DNA from: Pseudomonadota bacterium
GTDB taxonomy: Bacteria; Pseudomonadota; Alphaproteobacteria; Rhizobiales; Rhizobiaceae
Assembly (NCBI GenBank): GCA_023435335.1
Contig: JAEYRU010000214.1
Coordinates: 1-9,212, forward strand
Direction of reading: 5' to 3'
DNA length: 9,212 nucleotides
Part shown: positions 1-5,909 of the stretch, in pieces
Layout: each line of letters begins with the position of its first letter
Numbering within the stretch: the first letter of the stretch is position 1
Position numbers and translations under genes: made by a program
Notes under the pieces: generated by a model
The model's database searches: none
What the model was told of the DNA's origin: nothing
Seen by the model: the letters and a program-made list of their open reading frames with translations, nothing else

Positions 1-1355
1 CGCTTGTTGCGGGCGGCGTCCTTGGAGATCGATATCAGTTCGCCGAGGAATTGCTTGAGGTCGACGCGGTCGGCATCGACGCGCGCCAGTTCCGCGTCGA
101 GCCGGGAGGCGTCCGAGATGTCGGTGATCAACCGGTCGAGCCGTCGCACGTCGTGCTGGATGACGGCGAGCAGGCGGTTGCGCGATTCTTCCGACTTGGC
201 CAGGGGCAGCGTCTCGACCGCGCTGCGTAGAGAGGTCAATGGGTTCTTGAGCTCGTGGCTCACATCCGCCGCGAAGCTCTCGATCGCTTCGATGCGGTTG
301 TAGAGCGCGTTCGTCATGTCGCGCAGCGCCACCGACAGATTGCCGATCTCGTCCTGCCGCTCGGAGAAGTCCGGGATCTCCTCGCGGTTCTTGACCCCGC
401 GGCGCACACGCACCGCGGCGGCCGACAGTCGCCGCAGCGGGTTGGCGATGGTCGAGGCGAGCAGCATCGACAGGATGCCGGTTACGATCGCCGCCACGGC
501 GAAGACGCGCAGGATCGCCATCTGCTCGGCGGCCACGATCTTGTCGATGTCGCCACCCTGCGTGGAAAGCTGGAGCACTCCGAGCACTGCCCGGTACCGC
601 TGCACCGGAACCGCCACCGACACGATCAGTTCGCCTTTCTCGCTGATGCGGCGCAGCGTCGCGGGCGTGCCCGACAGCGCGTTCATGACCTCCGGATAGA
701 CGGCCCCGCTGCCGCCCGGCTGCTCATAGTAAACCGGCAGGTCGGTGCGGCGGAACAGCTCGAAGAAGTTCTTCTGCAGCCGGTCTAGCAGGCCCGGCTC
801 CTCCTGTGTCACGGTAGGCAGGTCGTAGCGCAGGATCTGCCCGCGCGAATAGAGGTGGCGCGAATCGAGCAGCAGATTGGCGTCCCGGTCATAGATGCGC
901 GCGCGGGTGCGCGTGGGCGAGATCAGGCGGCGCAAAACCGGCGCAACCCGCTCGGGATTGATTGGAAAATCCAGGCTTTCGAGCCGGTCCGAGCCCGGCG
1001 GCAGGCTCTCGCCGGCCTGCAGTTCGAGCAGTCGCTCCGGGTCGATGGTGATGGAATCGGTCTCCACCGTCGCCGAGGCCGCGATAGCGCCGGCGATGAT
1101 TTCGCCCTGCGTCATCAGGCTCTCGACGCGGGCGTCGATCAGCCCCTCGCGAAACTGGTTGAGGTAGAGGATGCCGACGACCAGCACGCCCAGCCCGGCA
1201 AGGTTTAGTACGATGATGCGCTGCGTCAGGCTGGAAAAGATGTAATGGCCGAGCACGCGGCGCAACGGCACGGTCAGCCGCGCAAGAAGCGTCGGTCCCG
1301 TTGCTGGCTTACGTCCGCCGCGCGCTGCTTTCGGTGTCTCGGTCGCCATTGCCAT
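1..1355 (-). CDS. chvG: ChvG/ExoS-type sensor histidine kinase, 3' part cut off by the window edge
   Basis: This is the inner-membrane sensor kinase of the ChvG-ChvI system, which responds to acid and envelope conditions and phosphorylates ChvI. I translated it from the minus strand and saw 451 codons without a stop. Residues about 47-65 form a first membrane segment, about 66-280 a periplasmic sensor region, about 281-304 a second membrane segment, and about 302-355 a HAMP linker. The dimerisation/phosphoacceptor motif SHELKNP follows, with the catalytic histidine at residue 367 (bases 255-257). The C-terminal ATP-binding domain lies beyond base 1; family members run to roughly 580-600 residues. 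The first ATG is at 1355-1353, and a second in-frame ATG at 1349-1347 is an alternative start; neither has a strong ribosome binding site. The gene starts 24 bp after the chvI stop, so the two are surely one operon. The family assignment is secure; the exact inducing signal in this organism is not shown. Confidence 0.93.
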   Translation of the reverse strand, partial: MAMATETPKAARGGRKPATGPTLLARLTVPLRRVLGHYIFSSLTQRIIVLNLAGLGVLVVGILYLNQFREGLIDARVESLMTQGEIIAGAIAASATVETDSITIDPERLLELQAGESLPPGSDRLESLDFPINPERVAPVLRRLISPTRTRARIYDRDANLLLDSRHLYSRGQILRYDLPTVTQEEPGLLDRLQKNFFELFRRTDLPVYYEQPGGSGAVYPEVMNALSGTPATLRRISEKGELIVSVAVPVQRYRAVLGVLQLSTQGGDIDKIVAAEQMAILRVFAVAAIVTGILSMLLASTIANPLRRLSAAAVRVRRGVKNREEIPDFSERQDEIGNLSVALRDMTNALYNRIEAIESFAADVSHELKNPLTSLRSAVETLPLAKSEESRNRLLAVIQHDVRRLDRLITDISDASRLDAELARVDADRVDLKQFLGELISISKDAARNK

Positions 1356-1379
1356 GAACGGCTAAGCTGCCCTGCCGGT

Positions 1380-2081
1380 TCACACCTCCCGGAAGCGGTA
1401 GCCCACCCCGTAGAGCGTCTCGATCATGTCGAAGTCGTCGTCGACCGCCTTGAACTTCTTGCGCAGCCGCTTGATGTGGCTGTCGATGGTGCGATCGTCG
1501 ACGTAAACTTGTTCATCATAGGCCGAATCCATCAGCGCGTCGCGGCTTTTCACCACGCCCGGGCGTTGCGCCAACGAATGCAGGATGAGGAACTCTGTGA
1601 CCGTGAGCGTCACCGGCTCGCCCTTCCACGTGCAGGTGTGACGCTCCTGGTCCATCACAAGCTGGCCGCGCTCCAGCGACTTCTGCTGGCTGGCGGGCGC
1701 CTTGGCGCCGGCCTCCCGGGCGCTCGCGCGCCGCAGCACGGCCTTCACGCGCTCGACCAGCAGCCGCTGCGAGAAGGGCTTCTTGATGAAGTCGTCGGCA
1801 CCCATCTTGAGGCCGAAGAGCTCGTCGATCTCGTCGTCCTTGGAGGTGAGAAAGATGACGGGCAGATCGGTCTTCTGGCGCAGCCGTCGCAGCAGCTCCA
1901 TACCGTCCATGCGCGGCATCTTGATGTCCAGGATCGCGAGATTGGGCGGCCGTGTGGCGAAGCCCTCCAGTGCGGAGGCGCCGTCGGTGTAGGTTTCCAC
2001 GCGGTAGCCCTCCGATTCGAGCGCGATCGAAACCGACGTCAGAATGTTACGATCGTCGTCGACGAGCGCGATAGTTGCCAT
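1380..2081 (-). CDS. chvI: ChvI-type response regulator (OmpR/PhoB family)
   Basis: This is the DNA-binding response regulator partnered with ChvG. In rhizobia and Agrobacterium it controls acid response, exopolysaccharide, motility and host-interaction genes. The protein has 233 residues from the chosen start. The receiver domain opens with the acidic cluster DDD at 8-10, and the phosphoacceptor is Asp52 in LDIKMPRMDG. The switch Thr lies in FLTSKDD and the conserved Lys in FIKKP. The C-terminal half is a winged-helix effector with the recognition segment RTIDSHIKRLRKKF and the terminal YGVGYRF hairpin. An upstream in-frame ATG at 2099 would add six residues. I prefer 2081 because it puts the aspartate at position 52, as in characterised ChvI, and because an AGGGAG sits 9 bases upstream. 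The upstream start also has an AGGAAGGG sequence, so the choice is not certain. The gene is divergent from pckA and followed by chvG. Confidence 0.94.
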   Translation of the reverse strand: MATIALVDDDRNILTSVSIALESEGYRVETYTDGASALEGFATRPPNLAILDIKMPRMDGMELLRRLRQKTDLPVIFLTSKDDEIDELFGLKMGADDFIKKPFSQRLLVERVKAVLRRASAREAGAKAPASQQKSLERGQLVMDQERHTCTWKGEPVTLTVTEFLILHSLAQRPGVVKSRDALMDSAYDEQVYVDDRTIDSHIKRLRKKFKAVDDDFDMIETLYGVGYRFREV

Positions 2082-2109
2082 ATCCAGCGGCTCCCTCATC
2101 AGCGGGCGT

Positions 2110-2133
2110 CCCTTCCTGCTTGTTATGGAAGGG
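2110..2133. repeat. Inverted repeat, 7-bp arms, 10-base loop
   Basis: CCCTTCC at 2110-2116 is the exact reverse complement of GGAAGGG at 2127-2133. Allowing one bulged base at 2109, two more pairs can form. On the chvI transcript the downstream arm is part of the AGGAAGGG sequence that would serve the upstream chvI start at 2099. Folding would therefore hide that sequence and leave the AGGGAG used by the 2081 start free. The dyad is directly visible; a regulatory role is inference. Confidence 0.6.
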
Positions 2134-2154
2134 CGTGTTTGATGGACAAATTAG

Positions 2155-2204
2155 GTACAAAATGTGGCGACGTAATCCAAGGGGACTTCGCCACAACCCT
2201 GTAC
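2155..2204. repeat. Nested interrupted palindrome, 8-bp perfect core arms plus 5-bp outer arms
   Basis: TGTGGCGA at 2163-2170 pairs perfectly with TCGCCACA at 2188-2195 across a 17-base loop. Outside it, GTACA at 2155-2159 pairs with TGTAC at 2200-2204, separated from the core arms by 3 and 4 unpaired bases. The whole unit is 50 bp and nearly symmetric about position 2179. It lies in the chvI leader side of the intergenic region. It could be a hairpin in the chvI mRNA, a protein-binding dyad or a small mobile palindromic element; the sequence alone does not decide. Confidence 0.65.
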
Positions 2205-2228
2205 GCTGCGCGTCGTCATGCTCCACAT

Positions 2229-2247
2229 ATGCACAAGAACTGTGCAT
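2229..2247. repeat. Perfect inverted repeat, 7-bp arms, 5-base spacer
   Basis: ATGCACA at 2229-2235 and TGTGCAT at 2241-2247 are exact reverse complements separated by five bases. The 19-bp size, short spacer and central place between two divergent genes fit a transcription factor operator; a small RNA hairpin is also possible. No known operator consensus is assigned. Confidence 0.6.
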
Positions 2248-2274
2248 GCAAGGCGCGCGCATGGCCTATCTAAA

Positions 2275-2306
2275 CGATTTGAAGAGATCTCAAAATCTTT
2301 AAATCG
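2275..2306. promoter_or_regulatory. AT-rich imperfect dyad, probable promoter/operator zone
   Basis: CGATTT at 2275-2280 is mirrored by AAATCG at 2301-2306. Inside this, TTTGA at 2278-2282 is mirrored by TCAAA at 2290-2294, and GAGATCTC at 2284-2291 is self-complementary. It is the most AT-rich part of the window. It offers TTGA-type hexamers on both strands (TTGAAG at 2279 on plus; TTGAGA on minus from about 2293), as expected of a divergent promoter, but no well-spaced -10 box is convincing. Confidence 0.35.
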
Positions 2307-2419
2307 ATTATTTATTTGAAAACACTCACCTTTTCTGGTTGGGAGCGGAACCGGCCTTCTTCGACCGTCGTTAGGCGAGGTTGCAGTACGGGAGCAAACG
2401 GACCTGTGAAAACGGATCG

Positions 2420-2425
2420 AGGAGG
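2420..2425 (+). promoter_or_regulatory. Ribosome binding site of pckA
   Basis: A perfect AGGAGG lies six bases before the ATG at 2432. It decides the start: a longer reading from a TTG at 2381 would add 17 residues but has no comparable site, and the 2432 start gives the usual rhizobial length. Confidence 0.85.
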
Positions 2426-2431
2426 GGGAAG

Positions 2432-4042
2432 ATGAAAGAGATCGGGATACGCAATCCCGCCTGCGGCATCGAGGCCGTCGGCCTGACCGGCACCGGGACC
2501 GTCTACTACAATCTCAAGGAGGCGGAGCTTTACGAGGAGGCGTTGCGCCGCGGCGAGGCCAAGCTGTCGGCTGACGGGGCTCTCGTTGCCTATACCGGCC
2601 AGCACACCGGCCGCTCCCCCAAGGACAAGTTCATCGTCCGCGACGCAACAACCGACGGCGCCATCTGGTGGGACAACAACAGGCCGATGACGCCGGCGCA
2701 TTTCGAGCACCTGCTTGCCGATTTCCTGGAACACGCCAGGGGCCGCGACCTCTTCGTCCAGGATCTCGTCGGCGGCGCCGACGCCGACCACGCACTGCCC
2801 TCCCGCGTCATCACCGAATTCGCCTGGCATTCGCTGTTCATCCGCAATCTTCTCATTCGCCCCGCGCCCGAGGCGCTGGAGGGATTCCTGCCCGGCATGA
2901 CGATCATAGACCTGCCGTCGTTCAAGGCAGAGCCTGGCCGCCACGGCTGCCGCACCGAGACGGTGATCGCCATCGACTTCTCGCGCATGCTCGTGTTGAT
3001 CGGCGGCACCGCTTATGCCGGCGAGATGAAAAAGTCGGTGTTCACGGCGCTCAACTACCTGCTGCCGGAAAAGGGCGTGATGCCCATGCATTGTTCGGCC
3101 AATGTCGGACCAGACGACGATGCGGCCGTGTTCTTCGGCCTCTCCGGCACGGGAAAGACCACACTCTCCGCCGATGCCTCCCGCACACTTCTCGGCGACG
3201 ACGAGCATGGCTGGAGCACCTCGGGCATCTTCAATTTCGAGGGGGGCTGCTACGCCAAGACGATCAGGCTGTCGGCCGAGGCCGAGCCGGAGATCCACGC
3301 CACGACGAAGCGGTTCGGCACGGTGCTGGAAAACGTGGTGCTCGACGAGCACCGCCTGCCCGATTTCGACGACGGTAGCCTGACCGAGAACACGCGCTGC
3401 GCCTATCCCCTGCATTTTATCGCCAATGCAAGCGAGAGCGGCCGCGCCGCGCATCCGAAGAACATCATCATGCTGACTGCCGACGCCTTCGGCGTGATGC
3501 CCCCGATCGCCCGGCTGACGCCCGCACAGGCCATGTACCACTTCCTGTCGGGTTACACCGCCAAGGTTGCGGGCACCGAGCGCGGCGTCACGGAACCGGA
3601 AGCCACCTTCTCGACCTGCTTCGGCGCGCCCTTCATGCCGCGCCACCCGTCCGAATACGGCAACCTGCTGCGCGAACTCATCGACCGTCACGGCGTCGCC
3701 TGCTGGCTGGTCAACACGGGCTGGACCGGCGGCGCCTACGGAACCGGCCGGCGCATGCCGATCAAGGCGACGCGGGCGCTGCTGTCGGCCGTGCTCGACG
3801 GCTCTCTGGAAGCCGCCACGTTCCGCACGGACCCGCATTTCGGCTTCGACGTGCCAGTTTCGGCGCCGGGCATCGACGATTCGATTCTCGACCCGCGCTC
3901 GACCTGGGCCGACAAGGTCGCATACGATCGCCAGGCGCAGCGGCTGGTGGGCATGTTCGTGGAAAACTTCTCCAAGTTCGAGGAGCATGTCGACCAGGCG
4001 GTGAAGGGTGCCGCCCCCCGCCTCGGCATCGCTGCCGAATAG
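2432..4042 (+). CDS. pckA: Phosphoenolpyruvate carboxykinase (ATP)
   Basis: This cytoplasmic enzyme converts oxaloacetate and ATP to phosphoenolpyruvate, CO2 and ADP, the first committed step of gluconeogenesis during growth on organic acids. The product has 536 residues, the usual rhizobial length. Visible motifs are the substrate-binding TGRSPKDKF (Arg61), the metal-ligand Lys201 and His220 (in MPMHCSANVG), the P-loop GLSGTGKTT at 236-244 with Lys242, and the kinase-2 motif LLGDDEHGW with Asp256 and Asp257. From the P-loop region on, these sit 12 positions before their E. coli PckA counterparts, so the active site is complete. The start is set by a strong ribosome binding site. It is divergent from chvI. 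In Agrobacterium, pckA is reported as acid-induced under ChvG-ChvI, so the neighbourhood suggests the same control here; that is inferred, not seen. A long open frame on the opposite strand is a GC-driven shadow. Confidence 0.98.
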   Translation: MKEIGIRNPACGIEAVGLTGTGTVYYNLKEAELYEEALRRGEAKLSADGALVAYTGQHTGRSPKDKFIVRDATTDGAIWWDNNRPMTPAHFEHLLADFLEHARGRDLFVQDLVGGADADHALPSRVITEFAWHSLFIRNLLIRPAPEALEGFLPGMTIIDLPSFKAEPGRHGCRTETVIAIDFSRMLVLIGGTAYAGEMKKSVFTALNYLLPEKGVMPMHCSANVGPDDDAAVFFGLSGTGKTTLSADASRTLLGDDEHGWSTSGIFNFEGGCYAKTIRLSAEAEPEIHATTKRFGTVLENVVLDEHRLPDFDDGSLTENTRCAYPLHFIANASESGRAAHPKNIIMLTADAFGVMPPIARLTPAQAMYHFLSGYTAKVAGTERGVTEPEATFSTCFGAPFMPRHPSEYGNLLRELIDRHGVACWLVNTGWTGGAYGTGRRMPIKATRALLSAVLDGSLEAATFRTDPHFGFDVPVSAPGIDDSILDPRSTWADKVAYDRQAQRLVGMFVENFSKFEEHVDQAVKGAAPRLGIAAE

Positions 4043-4049
4043 GGGCGCG

Positions 4050-4068
4050 CGCCCGCTCTTCCGGGGCG
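4050..4068 (+). terminator. Weak candidate terminator after pckA
   Basis: CGCCC at 4050-4054 can pair with GGGCG at 4064-4068 across nine bases, and a TTTT follows at 4075-4078. The stem is only five pairs and the T run is short and not adjacent, so termination here would be inefficient at best. Confidence 0.25.
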
Positions 4069-4082
4069 GACTGATTTTCTCT

Positions 4083-4110
4083 ATGTTCCCGCGCCAAATC
4101 TCGGGAACAT
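4083..4110. promoter_or_regulatory. Perfect 9-bp inverted repeat in the leader of the reductase-arfB-alkB genes
   Basis: ATGTTCCCG at 4083-4091 and CGGGAACAT at 4102-4110 are exact reverse complements separated by ten bases. In RNA, a G-U pair (4082/4111) and a C-G pair (4081/4112) extend the stem to 11 pairs. The extension reaches the first two bases of GGGGAG (4111-4116), the ribosome binding site of the gene starting at 4123. No T run follows on either strand, so this is not a standard intrinsic terminator. It may be an operator or a translation-controlling hairpin. Confidence 0.6.
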
Positions 4111-4122
4111 GGGGAGCCAGGG

Positions 4123-4788
4123 ATGATCGCCAGACGCTTGCCGTTCACGCCGGCCGTCTATCCAGAACAGGAGATGGTCACGCGTGCGCGCTGTTTCCGC
4201 GAACTGATGGCGGCGCGCCGCACGGTGCGCGATTTCGATTCGCGCCCGGTGCCGCGAGAAATCGTCGAGCATTGCGTCATGACCGCCGCGACGTCGCCCT
4301 CCGGCGCCAACCAGCAGCCCTGGACCTTCGCCTGCATCGGGGATCCGGCAGTCAAGCGGCGCATCCGCGAGGCCGCCGAGGAGGAGGAACGGACATTCTA
4401 TGGCGGGCGCGCGGGACCCGAATGGCTGTCGGCGCTAGCGCCGATCGGCACCGATGCCGACAAGCCCTTCCTCGAAATCGCCCCGTGGCTCATCGCGGTC
4501 TTTGCGCAGCGGTACGGCGTCGGCGAGGATGGTGCGCGCCATAAGCACTATTACGTGCCGGAATCAGTCGGCATGGCCTGCGGGCTGCTGATCGCGGCGC
4601 TCCACAATGCCGGACTGGCGACCCTGACCCATACCCCCGCGCCGATGGGCTTTCTCAACGAGATCTGCGGCAGGCCGGAGAGCGAGAAACCGCTTGTGCT
4701 GGTCGTGACCGGCTACCCGGCGGCCGGTGCGACTGTGCCCGACATAGCGCGCAAGCGACCCGAAGAGGTCATTGCCTGGATGGAATGA
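4123..4788 (+). CDS. Nitroreductase-superfamily flavoprotein resembling iodotyrosine deiodinase
   Basis: The 221-residue protein belongs to the FMN-dependent nitroreductase superfamily. Within it, the sequence follows the iodotyrosine deiodinase (IYD, reductive halotyrosine dehalogenase) subgroup closely. FMN phosphate contacts are expected at R32-R33-T34, with SGANQQPW at 60-67. The segment EEEERTFY...EWL...K holds Glu89, Tyr93 and Lys114. These have the same spacing (4 and 21 residues) as the lid residues Glu157/Tyr161/Lys182 of human IYD, which grip the amino-acid part of the substrate. HYYVPESVGMACGLL, LTHTPAPM, GYPAA.ATVPD and RK near the C-terminus also match that family. I see no signal peptide or membrane anchor, so it is probably cytoplasmic. 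The start at 4123 has GGGGAG six bases upstream; Met18 is an alternative. The gene is separated from arfB by only 4 bp. The family call is firm; halotyrosine as substrate is an inference from the triad, and a general nitro- or quinone reductase remains possible. Confidence 0.85.
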   Translation: MIARRLPFTPAVYPEQEMVTRARCFRELMAARRTVRDFDSRPVPREIVEHCVMTAATSPSGANQQPWTFACIGDPAVKRRIREAAEEEERTFYGGRAGPEWLSALAPIGTDADKPFLEIAPWLIAVFAQRYGVGEDGARHKHYYVPESVGMACGLLIAALHNAGLATLTHTPAPMGFLNEICGRPESEKPLVLVVTGYPAAGATVPDIARKRPEEVIAWME

Positions 4789-4792
4789 GCCC

Positions 4793-5224
4793 ATGATCGA
4801 CGACATAGAGGTGGCGCCCGGCGTCGTCATCGCCGCTGCCGACCTGGAGGAACATTTCATCCGGTCGTCCGGGCCCGGCGGGCAGAACGTCAACAAGGTC
4901 GCGACCGCCGTGCAGCTCCGCTTCGACGCGCGCAACGCCGCGGGGCTCCCCGAACCGGTGAAGGCGCGGCTGTTCCGCCTGGCCGGCCAGCGCGCGACCA
5001 AGGACGGGGTGGTGATCATCGAGGCGAGCCGCTTCCGGACGCAGGAGCGAAACCGGGAGGACGCCCGCACCCGGCTGGGCGAGCTCGTCGCCAGGGCGGC
5101 CGAACCTCCTCCTCCCCCGCGCAAGAAGACGCGACCCACCAAGGGCTCGGTCGAGCGCAGGCTCAAGGCCAAGGCGGGCCGCTCGACGGTGAAGAAGATG
5201 CGGGGAAGGGTCGAGAGCGACTGA
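4793..5224 (+). CDS. arfB: Alternative ribosome-rescue factor ArfB (peptidyl-tRNA hydrolase, YaeJ/ICT1 type)
   Basis: This codon-independent release factor homologue hydrolyses peptidyl-tRNA on ribosomes stalled without a stop codon. The 143-residue size matches the ArfB family and excludes a full release factor. The catalytic GGQ is at 29-31 within RSSGPGGQNVNK. A fold segment follows (LRFD...GVVII.A...RTQ..N), and then a basic C-terminal tail of the KGSVERRLKAKAGRSTVKKMRGRV type, which in ArfB enters the empty mRNA channel. The linker before the tail carries five consecutive prolines (105-109) followed by RKK. The ATG at 4793 lies four bases after the upstream stop codon; a TTG at 4772 would add seven residues inside the reductase gene and is not needed. 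The stop overlaps the alkB start by one base (TGATG). No strong ribosome binding site is seen, so translation is probably coupled to the upstream gene. Confidence 0.93.
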   Translation: MIDDIEVAPGVVIAAADLEEHFIRSSGPGGQNVNKVATAVQLRFDARNAAGLPEPVKARLFRLAGQRATKDGVVIIEASRFRTQERNREDARTRLGELVARAAEPPPPPRKKTRPTKGSVERRLKAKAGRSTVKKMRGRVESD

Positions 5225-5850
5225 TGCTGCTGCCGGGCATACGCCACATCCCCGCCTATCTCGATGCCGCCGCCCAGCGCGCGCTGGTGGAAGACATCCG
5301 CGCCGTGGTCGAGGTCGCGCCGCTCTACACGCCGGAAATGCCGAAAACGGGCAAGCCGATGAGCGTGCGCATGACCAATTGCGGCGTGCTCGGCTGGGTG
5401 ACCGACAAGGCCGGCGGCTACCGCTACCAGCCCACGCACCCGGTGACGGGCAAGCCATGGCCGCCGATCCCCGCGCGGCTGCTCGAGATCTGGCGCGGCG
5501 TGGCCGGCTACCCGCATCCGCCCGAGGCCTGTTTGGTCAACTTCTACGCGGATACCGCCAGGATGGGCCTGCACCAGGACCGCGACGAGCGCGACTTTGC
5601 CGCGCCGGTGGTTTCGATCTCGCTCGGCGACGACTGCCTGTTCCGCGTCGGCGGGACGAAGCGGGCCGATCCGACCGTCTCTTTGCGCCTGTCGAGCGGC
5701 GACGTAGTCGTTCTCGGCGGCGAGGCACGGCTCGCCTTCCACGGCGTCGACCGGATCTATCCCGGCACCTCGATGCTCCTGAAGAACGGCGGACGCATCA
5801 ACCTGACGCTGCGGCGCGTCAATTTGAACGGCAACCCTAACGAGTTGTAG
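5224..5850 (+). CDS. alkB: AlkB, alkylated DNA/RNA repair dioxygenase
   Basis: This Fe(II)/2-oxoglutarate-dependent dioxygenase oxidatively removes methyl groups such as 1-methyladenine and 3-methylcytosine from single-stranded DNA and RNA. The 208-residue protein shows the complete catalytic set: LVNFY at 104-108, iron ligands His117 and Asp119 in LHQDRDE, the third ligand His173 in FHGVDR, and the 2-oxoglutarate-binding RINLTLR at 191-197 (Arg191 and Arg197). The substrate-lid region MTNCGVLGWVTD...YRYQP and the PWPPIP segment also match bacterial AlkB. The start codon overlaps the arfB stop, so the two are translationally coupled. No Ada box or ada gene is visible nearby, so the usual adaptive-response control of E. 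coli is not evident here. Confidence 0.96.
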   Translation: MLLPGIRHIPAYLDAAAQRALVEDIRAVVEVAPLYTPEMPKTGKPMSVRMTNCGVLGWVTDKAGGYRYQPTHPVTGKPWPPIPARLLEIWRGVAGYPHPPEACLVNFYADTARMGLHQDRDERDFAAPVVSISLGDDCLFRVGGTKRADPTVSLRLSSGDVVVLGGEARLAFHGVDRIYPGTSMLLKNGGRINLTLRRVNLNGNPNEL

Positions 5851-5909
5851 AGCCTTTTGCGTTAGCAGATCCGGCATCGTGTCACCACGTCCGGGGACCT
5901 TCCGAAACA

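Larger units (their letters stand above)
2082..2431. promoter_or_regulatory. chvI-pckA divergent intergenic region
   Basis: These 350 bases separate the chvI and pckA start codons and must carry both promoters and the chvI leader. I see no convincing gene. It contains dyads at 2110-2133, 2155-2204 and 2229-2247 and an AT-rich stretch at about 2271-2335. The AT-rich stretch contrasts sharply with the GC-rich genes on both sides and is the best place for the two promoters, but no -35/-10 pair is clear enough to name. The part nearest pckA (about 2336-2420) shows no marked structure. Rhizobial intergenic mosaic elements have been described around chvI in other species; whether this region contains one cannot be judged by eye. 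Confidence 0.7.

Noticed and set aside
2142..2273. A 43-codon small open frame in the chvI-pckA intergenic region, with a GGAAGG-like site before its ATG
   Set aside because: The putative ribosome binding site is also an arm of a hairpin, the frame contains two dyads that explain the sequence better, and the peptide has no recognisable feature.
2312..3988. A 558-codon open frame on the minus strand opposite pckA
   Set aside because: It lies wholly antisense to a gene with every PEP carboxykinase motif. Its composition is rich in Arg, Ala, Gly, His and Val with no recognisable domain, as expected from the stop-poor antisense frame of a GC-rich gene.
4083..4110. The reductase leader dyad as a LexA box or CIRCE element
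   Set aside because: The alphaproteobacterial LexA site is a GTTC-type direct repeat and CIRCE has different arm sequences; only the dyad layout is similar.
5837..5865. Inverted repeat CTAACG / CGTTAG at the end of alkB as a terminator
   Set aside because: The arms are only six bases with a 17-base loop, one arm is inside the coding sequence, and no T run follows the stem.
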